Below are positions 1 through 7,137 of a stretch of DNA of 34,221 nt, piece by piece. The notes below the pieces were generated by a model. It did not search any database and was not told the DNA's origin. It saw nothing but the letters and a program-made list of their open reading frames with translations. Each line of letters starts with the position of its first letter. Within the stretch, counting starts at the first letter, position 1. This DNA is from Nocardiopsaceae bacterium (GTDB lineage Bacteria; Actinomycetota; Actinomycetes; Streptosporangiales; Streptosporangiaceae): contig JAFMRC010000017.1 of NCBI GenBank assembly GCA_017354375.1, positions 1 to 34,221 of the forward strand, given 5' to 3'. A program made the position numbers and the translations under genes.

Positions 1-148
1 GGCGGGGCGCGGCGGGCGGGCTCCAGGGGGCCGGGCGTGGCCCAGGAGGCGGCGATCCGGACGTGTGCGAGGAAAGGGGCCGCGCCGGCACACAGGGCCG
101 TGACCAGGAGAAACCTTAGCTAAGTGGCATTGACTATACATGCCAAAA

Positions 149-164
149 AGCTCCACAAGGAGCT
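149..164 (-). terminator. Intrinsic terminator of the 178-549 gene
   Basis: Read on the minus strand, a 6-bp perfect stem (AGCTCC / GGAGCT) with a 4-nt loop is followed directly by a run of T. It lies 14 nt past the stop codon of the upstream minus-strand gene, which is the classic arrangement of a Rho-independent terminator. The stem is short, so efficiency is uncertain. The first 148 bases of the window show no gene I can support. Confidence 0.6.
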
Positions 165-177
165 GGATGAGGGTGCG

Positions 178-549
178 TTAGGCGCGGCATACGGGGCCGA
201 CGCCCAGCACGGCATCCAGTTCCGTCCGTGACAGCGGTCCCTCGCTGGCCGCTACCGCGCTGAGGACTTCGGCGTATAGTTCGATCTCGTCGAGGGCCAC
301 GTCATCGTGGACGCGGTCGTCGTAAACACGGTCATCGTGAACACGGAGGCTCAACTGCCTGGAAATCGCGCTCACCTCCGTCAGCCGTGAACTCGCCTGC
401 CCACCGTCCAGGTTACGTCCGCACACCATTCCTCCGCATGACCCATGGGAGTCATTCGCATACCACCCTTGTGTACGTATTACCCGCGTTCTTGGTAACG
501 ATTCCGCGAACGCCCCTTCAAATGAGGTATAACTCTGGTATTCGGACAT
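178..549 (-). CDS. Small hypothetical protein with conserved C-terminal acidic helix
   Basis: This encodes 123 aa if it starts at the ATG at 549. The C-terminal half (about residues 84-118, with ALDEIELYAEVL and LSRTELDAVLGV) resembles short actinomycete proteins of about 70-80 aa of unknown function, where this helical segment is the conserved part. Before it lies a degenerate repeat of V-(H/Y)-D-D units (RVHDDRVYDDRVHDD). The N-terminal 55 residues are not recognisable and no good ribosome-binding site precedes the ATG. An internal GTG near the SAISRQLSL segment may be the true start. The gene stands alone and is followed by its own terminator. Function is unknown. Confidence 0.6.
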   Translation of the reverse strand: MSEYQSYTSFEGAFAESLPRTRVIRTQGWYANDSHGSCGGMVCGRNLDGGQASSRLTEVSAISRQLSLRVHDDRVYDDRVHDDVALDEIELYAEVLSAVAASEGPLSRTELDAVLGVGPVCRA

Positions 550-1065
550 CTGTCACTTCAGGACACCATGTCCTACGATAATAACGTTGACCACTTGATT
601 AACCTTCTGCGCTTTTTGTCCTTCTTGTCGTTCTTGCCCAAGCACCCCGCCTTGTCCAAGCACCCCGCGGTCCTTGCGTCGGCATCCCGGAGTCCTCGTG
701 GTGGCGCCCCGCGACCCTCGCAACGCTCCGATAGTTGGACAAATATCCATATAACGGGACAAACGGTCGTATCGGTTGCGGATGGTGCCCCCACAGGGAA
801 GAGTCAGACGGGTAAGCTGACACCCGCAAGCCGACCCGCAGACGACGCGCAACCCCGCCTCGCGAGCTATCCGGCGGGAGCATCGCCTGGCACGAGAACC
901 GCCGCCGCGGCGACCCACGGCAACGGCGGTTGCCCAGCGCCGCGGTGGCCGCCACGCCACTCGATCGGCTCCGGCCGCTCGCCCAGGCCAGTTCTCCGTC
1001 AGACAGATCGCAGCTAGACCCGCCCATCGCCCCGCAGACCTTGGACCACAGATTCTTGCGAAGCC
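550..1065. other. 516-bp stretch without a supported gene
   Basis: Open frames exist on both strands here, but they are long runs of Arg, Pro and Ser with no family resemblance and no ribosome-binding sites. I treat them as high-GC artefacts. The left 60 bases are AT-richer and probably hold the promoter of the minus-strand gene ending at 178. The only clear structure is the 18-bp tandem repeat at 633-668. Confidence 0.5.
633..668 (+). repeat. 18-bp tandem repeat, two units
   Basis: The unit CTTGYCCAAGCACCCCGC occurs twice head to tail (633-650 and 651-668) with one C/T difference. It lies in non-coding sequence between two divergently transcribed genes. It could be simple slippage or a protein-binding repeat; the sequence does not decide. 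Confidence 0.7.
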
Positions 1066-2607
1066 ATGAATGAAAACAGTGAGCTCCTGCCGAATCTTCA
1101 GCACGAAGAATTCGAGATGCAGATGCGCGGCTACAGCCGACGCCAGGTTGACGAGTACGTCGCGCGCCGCAACAACGAGATCAAAGAGCTAGAGTACCGC
1201 CTGTCACAGGCGATGGAGAGGTCAGAGCAGCTCAGCCGGGAGATGGCCGCCATCCGCCAGCAGACGCCGGAGAACCGGCCGGCCCACGAGGAGGTCAGCG
1301 AGCGGATCGGCCAGATCCTCAAGCTCGCCGAAGAGGAGGCCTCGGCTAAGCGAGGCAGCGTCGAGGAAGAGCTCAGCGCCATCCGCAAGGAAGCCGAGCA
1401 GGAGTCGAACCGGGTCCGCGCCGAAGCGCGGGAACGAGCCGAGCGGATGCTGACCGCCGCGCAGGAGCAGGCGGAGCGGACGATCTCCGAGGCACGCGCC
1501 GAGGCCGACAAGGTGCGCGACACCGCGCGCGCCGAAGCGGACAAGCTCACCACGGAGAGCCGCAGCGAGGCGGACACCCTCCTCGAGGAGGCGAAGTCCC
1601 AGGCCAAGAGGACGCTCGACGAGGCGACCGCGCGCGCCTCCGCCATCCACGACGGCGCGGAGCGCCGGCTCAACATGCTGAGCACCCGGCACACGGAGAC
1701 CGTCCGCCGGCTCACCGACATCCTCGACGGCGTGCAAGGGCTGGTCACCGCTGAGGCGGCCCGCATGTCGCTGGAAGACGAGGTGGAGCACTCCGTCTCC
1801 GCGGCGATCGCCGCCCTGGAGCCCGCCAAGCCCGCCGAGGGCAACGACAAGGATGCCGAGGGCAAGGACAATGCGGGCCCCGGCAGCCTGCCCGACCCTG
1901 GCAGCCTGTCCACGAGGCGGGACATGCCGGTGTTCCCGTCCCCCCCGCCGCAGGCCGGGAACGAGGGCGCCCCGCCGCCCGCGACCAGCCCGGGCCTCGG
2001 ATCGCTGTCGCTAGGTAACGGAGCCCTGGGCAACGGGGCACCGCCGCCAGCCAACGGGGCGCTGTCGCCGACCCGCCCGCTCAAGACCCAGCCCAGCGGG
2101 GGCCAGCCCAGCGCGAGCCACCAGGACATCCCGTTCAGCTTCCCGAGCCCAGGCCGTGCCGGCGCGGCTGGGCCCGCTGGCACCACGGGACCCGGAGCCG
2201 GGGGAACCGCTGGTGGCCCGGACGCGCCGGGACCCGCGGACGCGCCATGGGATCCGGGTACCCTGGCGATCACTGACGTACCTGGCGGTCCCGGCCCTGC
2301 CGCCGCTGGGCCACCAGACCCCACGGGAACTCCGGGCACGCCAGGAGCAGCGAGTCCCGGCACCGCCCTCAGCTCGGCCCCCGTTGGCAGGCATGCCACT
2401 CCATCACCGCGGAGAATCGGCATCCCGCCCTTCCTCGGCCGGCAACACCCCCCGTCCGCCCAGGGCGAGCCCCCGGGCGCCCCGCCCGTAGCCGACCCGG
2501 ATCCCCGTTCGGCCATGGGCAACCGTAAGGACGGAAAGGGCACGAGCACGGCCGACTTCACCAACAAGCCGGACGAGCCCAACGAAGGCCTCAGCATCAT
2601 GCGCTGA
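1066..2607 (+). CDS. DivIVA-domain coiled-coil protein with Pro/Gly-rich tail
   Basis: This encodes 513 aa. Residues about 12-60 contain the DivIVA-type start (FEMQMRGYSRRQVDEYVARR), where a Gly-Tyr followed by basic residues normally marks membrane association. Residues about 40-235 form a long Glu/Ala/Arg coiled coil built of repeated A-E-A-D/R units. From about residue 250 onward the chain is almost entirely Pro, Gly, Ala and Ser and is predicted to be disordered. This layout is known in actinomycete polar-growth and cytoskeleton-like proteins (DivIVA and cellulose-binding-protein-type scaffolds). A structural role at the membrane or cell pole is inferred. No strong Shine-Dalgarno precedes the ATG. 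The stop directly abuts the stop of the opposing phosphatase gene, with no space between them. Confidence 0.88.
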   Translation: MNENSELLPNLQHEEFEMQMRGYSRRQVDEYVARRNNEIKELEYRLSQAMERSEQLSREMAAIRQQTPENRPAHEEVSERIGQILKLAEEEASAKRGSVEEELSAIRKEAEQESNRVRAEARERAERMLTAAQEQAERTISEARAEADKVRDTARAEADKLTTESRSEADTLLEEAKSQAKRTLDEATARASAIHDGAERRLNMLSTRHTETVRRLTDILDGVQGLVTAEAARMSLEDEVEHSVSAAIAALEPAKPAEGNDKDAEGKDNAGPGSLPDPGSLSTRRDMPVFPSPPPQAGNEGAPPPATSPGLGSLSLGNGALGNGAPPPANGALSPTRPLKTQPSGGQPSASHQDIPFSFPSPGRAGAAGPAGTTGPGAGGTAGGPDAPGPADAPWDPGTLAITDVPGGPGPAAAGPPDPTGTPGTPGAASPGTALSSAPVGRHATPSPRRIGIPPFLGRQHPPSAQGEPPGAPPVADPDPRSAMGNRKDGKGTSTADFTNKPDEPNEGLSIMR

Positions 2608-3543
2608 CTAGGATTGGGCTCCAAGGGTGTCAAGGCGCTTGAGGATGACGCCCTCGCGGAGCGCCCACGGGCAGATCTCCAGCTGCGTTGCCCCCATCAG
2701 GTCCATCATGGCGTCGGCCACGATGGCGCCGGCCACCAGCTGACCGGCCCTGCCCTCGGATACCCCGGGAAGCCGGGCGCGCTCGGCGCGGTCCATGGCG
2801 GCGAGCCGTTCGGCCCACACGCTGACGTCGGTGTCCTTGAGGAAGCGCTTCACGTAAGAACCCTCGCTGGACGGGGCGCCACCCGCGATCCTGGCGAGCT
2901 GCCGGAAGGTCTTGGACGTTCCGACGGCATGGTCGGCGGTACCCCTGCGCAGGAACCGGCTGGCCTGGCGGGCGATCTCGGCGCGCACGTGCCGGCGCAA
3001 TGCCCGCACCTCCTCCTCCGGCGGCGGGTCGGCGGTGAACCAGTCCCGGGTGAGCCTGCCGGCCCCGAGCGGCAGCGACATCGCCACCTCCGGCTCCTCG
3101 TCCGGCCCGGCGGCTATCTCCAGGGAGCCGCCGCCGATGTCGAGGACCAGCAACCGCCCCGACGACCAGCCGAACCAGCGCCGTGCCGCCAGGAACGTCA
3201 GCCGTGCCTCGCTCTCGCCGGACAGCACCCGGATGTGCGCCCCGGTCCGATCGGTCACGCGGTCAAGCACATCTTCGCCGTTGACCGCATCCCGCACCGC
3301 GGACGTCGCGAACGCCATGAAGTCCTCGACTCCCTTGTCCTCGGCGATGCGCAGCGCTTCGGCGACAACGGCCTCCAGCCGCTCGGCAACCTCTCCGGAC
3401 AGCCGGTCACCCTCCTCCAGCTGCGCCGCCAGGCGGAGCTCGACCTTGTGGGAAAACGCGGGCAGCGGCGGCGCCCCCGGATGGGCATCGACCACCAGCA
3501 TGTGCACCGTGTTGGAGCCGATGTCCAGAACCCCAAGTCGCAT
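2608..3543 (-). CDS. Exopolyphosphatase / pppGpp phosphatase (Ppx/GppA family)
   Basis: This encodes 311 aa, the usual size of the short actinobacterial Ppx/GppA proteins. ASKHA-fold signatures are clear: the N-terminal phosphate-binding loop [12 protein letters not shown], then [19 protein letters not shown] and the second loop [13 protein letters not shown], followed by [13 protein letters not shown]. The enzyme removes phosphate from polyphosphate ends or from pppGpp in the cytoplasm; which substrate is used cannot be told from sequence. A GGGAGG ribosome-binding site lies 9 nt before the ATG. The gene is divergent from the FAD oxidoreductase with only 43 bp between them, so their promoters must overlap. 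Confidence 0.9.
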   Translation of the reverse strand: MRLGVLDIGSNTVHMLVVDAHPGAPPLPAFSHKVELRLAAQLEEGDRLSGEVAERLEAVVAEALRIAEDKGVEDFMAFATSAVRDAVNGEDVLDRVTDRTGAHIRVLSGESEARLTFLAARRWFGWSSGRLLVLDIGGGSLEIAAGPDEEPEVAMSLPLGAGRLTRDWFTADPPPEEEVRALRRHVRAEIARQASRFLRRGTADHAVGTSKTFRQLARIAGGAPSSEGSYVKRFLKDTDVSVWAERLAAMDRAERARLPGVSEGRAGQLVAGAIVADAMMDLMGATQLEICPWALREGVILKRLDTLGAQS

Positions 3544-3586
3544 GATTCGTATCCTCCCGATTTACGGTACCCGCGAAGATAGCGTC

Positions 3587-5017
3587 ATGAGCATGCGCAA
3601 TGGCGATGTTTCCTACTGGTGGCGGGCTCTCGGGGGCTTCCCGGCGCGGCGGCCGTCGCTGCCGGGACCGGAAGAGGCCGACGTCTGCATCGTCGGCGGC
3701 GGGTACACGGGCCTGTGGACGGCCTACTATCTCAAGGGCCTGCGCCCGGAGTGGCGGGTGGTGGTGCTCGAGGCGGTGTTCGCCGGGTTCGGCGCCTCGG
3801 GACGGAACGGCGGCTGGGTCACCTCCGAGCTCCCCGGTTCCCGTGCCCGCTACGCGCGCGGGCCGCGGGGCGTGGCGGGAGTTCGCGCCCTGGAAGCCGC
3901 ACTGCGCGACACCGTCGATGAGGTCGGACGGGTCATCGCCGCCGAGTCCATCCCCGCCGACTTCGCTCGCGGCGGCCGCCTGTCCGTGGCCACCTCGCCA
4001 ACGCAGCTCGCCCGGCTCCGCGACACCCTCAGGCAGCTGCGGGAACGCGGCGACGGCGAGGACATCTACGCGTTCCTCGAACGCGACGAGCTGGCGGAGC
4101 GGATCGCCATCGCGGGCGCGCTCGGTGCCCTGTACGCCCCGCACTCCGCGCGCATACAGCCCGCCGCGCTCGCCGCGGGGCTGGCCGACGCGGCCGAGCG
4201 GCGCGGCGTCGAGATCTACGAGGCGACGCCGGTGTCGGCCATCCTGCCCCCCGGCGCGCACGGCCACCAGGACACGGCCCCGGTCGCCAGGACCGCCTTC
4301 GGGGACCTGCGGGCGCGCAGCGTCCTGCGCTGCACCGAAGGGTTCACCACGCGACTGCCCGGCCAGCGGCGCACCCTGTTGCCCATGAACAGCTCGATGG
4401 TGGTCACCGCGCCCCTCCCCGCCGATACCTGGCGGCAGATCGGCTGGGACGGCTGCGAGACGCTGTCGGACAAGGCGCACGCCCACGCGTACGCGCAGCG
4501 CACCGCCGACGGCAGGATCGCGATCGGAGGTCGCGGCGTGCCCTACCGGTACGGCTCCGCGACCGACCACCGCGGGGTCACCGACGAGCCCGCCGCCAGG
4601 GCGCTCGGGACTGCCCTGGAGCGCATGTTCCCGGCGGTCGCGGGTACGCCGCTGGCGCATGCGTGGTGCGGCGTGCTTGGAGTGCCCAGGGACTGGTGCG
4701 CGTCGGTGACCTACCACCCGTCCTCGGGGATCGGGTGGGCGGGCGGCTACACCGGGCACGGCGTCGCCGCCTCGAACCTGGCGGGACGCACCCTCACCGA
4801 CCTGGTAGCCGGCAACTCCTCCGAGCTGACCGCACTGCCCTGGGTGGGGCACCGCTGGCGCTCCTGGGAGCCGGAGCCGGCCCGGTGGGCGGGGGTGCAC
4901 GGGCTGTACGCGCTGTACCGCCTCGCTGACAGGCTCGAGGCCGACGGCGTCCCGGCCCGGGTGGCGGCGGGTGAGGCGCTCGCCAGGGCCGGGGACCTGA
5001 TATCCGGGATTCCGTAA
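3587..5017 (+). CDS. FAD-dependent oxidoreductase, DAO (D-amino acid/amine oxidase) family
   Basis: This encodes 476 aa. The dinucleotide-binding motif VCIVGGGYTGLWTAYYL is at about residues 33-49. It is followed by FGASGRNGGWV, the usual FAD contact of glycine/sarcosine oxidase and PuuB-like enzymes, and by a C-terminal GYTGHGVAASNLAGR that closes the FAD site. Members oxidise primary or secondary amines such as gamma-glutamyl-putrescine or N-methyl amino acids; the substrate here cannot be assigned. The frame is open far upstream, but that sequence is antisense to ppx. A second Met at 3593 lies 7 nt after a TAGCGT box (3580-3585) and may be a leaderless start. The next gene may be co-expressed but has its own promoter-like box. 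Confidence 0.88.
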   Translation: MSMRNGDVSYWWRALGGFPARRPSLPGPEEADVCIVGGGYTGLWTAYYLKGLRPEWRVVVLEAVFAGFGASGRNGGWVTSELPGSRARYARGPRGVAGVRALEAALRDTVDEVGRVIAAESIPADFARGGRLSVATSPTQLARLRDTLRQLRERGDGEDIYAFLERDELAERIAIAGALGALYAPHSARIQPAALAAGLADAAERRGVEIYEATPVSAILPPGAHGHQDTAPVARTAFGDLRARSVLRCTEGFTTRLPGQRRTLLPMNSSMVVTAPLPADTWRQIGWDGCETLSDKAHAHAYAQRTADGRIAIGGRGVPYRYGSATDHRGVTDEPAARALGTALERMFPAVAGTPLAHAWCGVLGVPRDWCASVTYHPSSGIGWAGGYTGHGVAASNLAGRTLTDLVAGNSSELTALPWVGHRWRSWEPEPARWAGVHGLYALYRLADRLEADGVPARVAAGEALARAGDLISGIP

Positions 5018-5123
5018 GGCCGGTCGTGGAAGATGGACGTGGACAGCCGCCACGATCCGTTCGGCATCATGGTTGTGGTTAGCGGTCTTCCGCCGGCCCG
5101 GCTCCGGCTGTAGCGTGCAGGGC

Positions 5124-6155
5124 ATGCTGCTGCCCACATCACTGGTTGGAAGCTATCCGCAGCCGGACTGGCTGATCGACAGGGAACGGCTCGCCGGCCG
5201 GTTCCCGCCCCGGGTGCGCGCACGCGAGCTATGGCGCGTGGCGCCCGAATTCCTGGACGAGGCGCAGGATGACGCGACGCTGCTGGCGATCCGCGCGCAG
5301 CAGGATGCCGGGCTGGACATCCTCACCGACGGCGAGATCCGGCGGGAGAGCTACTCCAACCGGTTCGCCACCGCGCTGGACGGGGTGGACGTCGACAATC
5401 CCGGCACCGCGCTGGACCGCAGCGGGCACCCCAATCCGGTGCCCCGCGTGACCGGCGCGATCAGGCGGCGGCACTCGGTCGAGGTGGACGATGTTCGGTT
5501 CCTCCGGGCGAACTCGTCATCGTCCCGCCAGGTCAAGATCACCGTCCCCGGGCCGTTCACGATGGCCCAGCAGGCGCAGGACGACCACTACGGCTCGGTG
5601 GAAGCGATGGCGTTCGGCTACGCGGAAGCGGTGAACGAGGAGGTACGGGAACTGTTCGCCGCGGGCGCCGACATCGTGCAGCTCGACGAGCCGTACCTGC
5701 AGGCGCGGCCGTCGGAGGCCGCGAAGTACGGGGTGGCGGTCGTCAACCGGGCGCTGGAGGGCGCGACCGGCACCACGGCGGTGCACCTGTGCTTCGGGTA
5801 CGCGGCGATCATCCACGAACGGCCGTCGGGCTACTCGTTCCTGCCCGAGCTCGCCGAGTGCGCATGCGACCAGGTCTCCATCGAGAGCGCCCAATCGGGA
5901 CTGGACACGTCGGTGCTGGCCTCGCTGCCGGGCAAGACGATCATCCTGGGCGTGCTCGACCTGAGCACCGCCGACGTCGAGAATCCGCAGGTGGTCGCGG
6001 AGCGGGCCCGGCGGGCGCTGCCGCATGTTCCCGCCGATCGGCTCGTGCTGGCGCCGGACTGCGGGATGAAGTACCTGCCGCGCGACGCCGCGTTCGGGAA
6101 GCTGACGTCGATGGTCATGGCCGCGGCGCAACTGCGCGCCGAACTCGGCGGTTGA
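5124..6155 (+). CDS. Cobalamin-independent methionine synthase (MetE C-domain-like) family protein
   Basis: This encodes 343 aa, half the length of full MetE, matching the short MetE-like/UROD-fold proteins. Visible features are TSLVGSYPQPDWL at the N terminus, the substrate-lining DGEIRRESY, VTVPGPFT-like KITVPGPFTMAQ, QLDEPYLQ, VHLCFGY and the C-terminal LAPDCGMKYLPRDAAF, which carries the late zinc-ligand Cys. Such proteins transfer methyl groups from folate or other donors to a thiol. Whether this one makes methionine or acts in catabolism is unknown. The start at 5124 is chosen because TAGCGT (5111-5116) lies exactly 7 nt upstream, suggesting a leaderless transcript. The open frame extends 17 codons further upstream without family resemblance. 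Confidence 0.85.
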   Translation: MLLPTSLVGSYPQPDWLIDRERLAGRFPPRVRARELWRVAPEFLDEAQDDATLLAIRAQQDAGLDILTDGEIRRESYSNRFATALDGVDVDNPGTALDRSGHPNPVPRVTGAIRRRHSVEVDDVRFLRANSSSSRQVKITVPGPFTMAQQAQDDHYGSVEAMAFGYAEAVNEEVRELFAAGADIVQLDEPYLQARPSEAAKYGVAVVNRALEGATGTTAVHLCFGYAAIIHERPSGYSFLPELAECACDQVSIESAQSGLDTSVLASLPGKTIILGVLDLSTADVENPQVVAERARRALPHVPADRLVLAPDCGMKYLPRDAAFGKLTSMVMAAAQLRAELGG

Positions 6156-6160
6156 GGGTC

Positions 6161-6940
6161 TCAGACTCCATCGGGGCCGCGGTAGGGGCGCGGCCGCATC
6201 TGGGGAGAACCTACCGGGCGCGGGGACCCGCCCACCAGGCCGCCCCGCGGCGGACGCATGGAGGCCGGGACCGGGTTCGCCGATGTCGGGGCGACCCCCG
6301 GGGAGTCCCACGGCGCCCCGCCGGTCCGCGTCATGCCGACCGGCACCGCCCCCGCTGGCGGCGAGACCGCGGGTGCCGAGATCGTGCGAGCCGAGACCGC
6401 GGGTGCCGAGATCGCGGGCCGGGCAGTGGGGTCGTTCGAGGTCGCCCTCAGCTCGGCCATGTAATCGGTCGCCTCGGCTTCTTCGGCGTCGCCGGGGCGA
6501 CGGCGCCAGCGGGACGGCACGAAGAGCGGAACGATCATCACCAGTCCGGCCGCGCCCAGGATCCCGTTGAACAGCAGGGCCTCCCATCCGGCCCCGAAGG
6601 CGTGCGCGCGCAGCGGGATGATCTCCACCGCCCGATTCACGTTGAGGAGGTACAGCGCCTGCCAGGCGATCGCGAACAAGCCGGGCAGTCCCGCGGCGAG
6701 CGGCGAGATCCGCGGCGCGGCGATCAGGATGCCCGCCAGCAGGCCCGCCCCGGCCAGTGCGCCCAGCGCGGCCAGCACGCTGGTGGTGGATAGCAGGGCA
6801 CCGCCGTGCGCTGGCAGCGCGGACAACGGCGCGTTACGTGCGACGGGCGGCCTGAGCAAGCGCACGTATCCCCAGGCTCCGGCGAAGAACATCGCGAGAA
6901 CCATGACGACGGCCAAGAACATCCCGGTCAGGTGTCGCAT
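6161..6940 (-). CDS. Four-helix integral membrane protein with Pro-rich cytoplasmic tail
   Basis: This encodes 259 aa from the ATG at 6940, which has a strong GGAGGT ribosome-binding site 8 nt upstream; an in-frame ATG at 6982 has none. Hydrophobic segments lie at about residues 5-25, 46-71, 77-96 and 119-140. They are followed by basic residues (PSRWRRRP) and about 110 residues of Ala, Pro, Ser and Gly. No enzyme motif is visible and I do not recognise a named family. It is convergent with the MetE-like gene (5-bp gap). Its 5' leader carries four 10-bp direct repeats, so it may be specifically regulated. Confidence 0.75.
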   Translation of the reverse strand: MRHLTGMFLAVVMVLAMFFAGAWGYVRLLRPPVARNAPLSALPAHGGALLSTTSVLAALGALAGAGLLAGILIAAPRISPLAAGLPGLFAIAWQALYLLNVNRAVEIIPLRAHAFGAGWEALLFNGILGAAGLVMIVPLFVPSRWRRRPGDAEEAEATDYMAELRATSNDPTARPAISAPAVSARTISAPAVSPPAGAVPVGMTRTGGAPWDSPGVAPTSANPVPASMRPPRGGLVGGSPRPVGSPQMRPRPYRGPDGV

Positions 6941-6974
6941 GAGGGGTGACCTCCGTCCAGCGGATCGGGACAAC

Positions 6975-7014
6975 GACGACATTTGACGACATTTGCTGAA
7001 ATATGCTGAGATAA
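6975..7014 (-). repeat. Four contiguous 10-bp direct repeats in the leader of the membrane-protein gene
   Basis: The + strand reads GACGACATTT twice (6975-6994), then GCTGAAATAT and GCTGAGATAA (6995-7014). This gives two pairs of near-identical units with a period of one helical turn, 35-74 nt upstream of the minus-strand start at 6940. A TATAAA box sits further upstream at about 7050. The spacing suggests cooperative binding on one face of the DNA, or an RNA-level element in the leader. Confidence 0.6.
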
Positions 7015-7137
7015 AAGCGTTACCTTGCCAGGCGATAGTACCTACAACACTCCTTTATAGTGCGAATTTTCGTAAAAACGGATGAGCCATGCGCTGCCCG
7101 TTACAGCACCCGTTCACGCCGTGGGGAATGCGGCCGG

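Noticed and set aside
568-1017. Plus-strand frame of 149 codons (and opposing minus-strand frames)
   Set aside because: Composition is Ser/Arg/Pro-rich with no family resemblance and no ribosome-binding site; typical of spurious frames at high GC.
3407-5137. Long minus-strand frame opposite the FAD oxidoreductase
   Set aside because: Shadow frame of a clear plus-strand enzyme; Arg/Gly-rich and without motifs.
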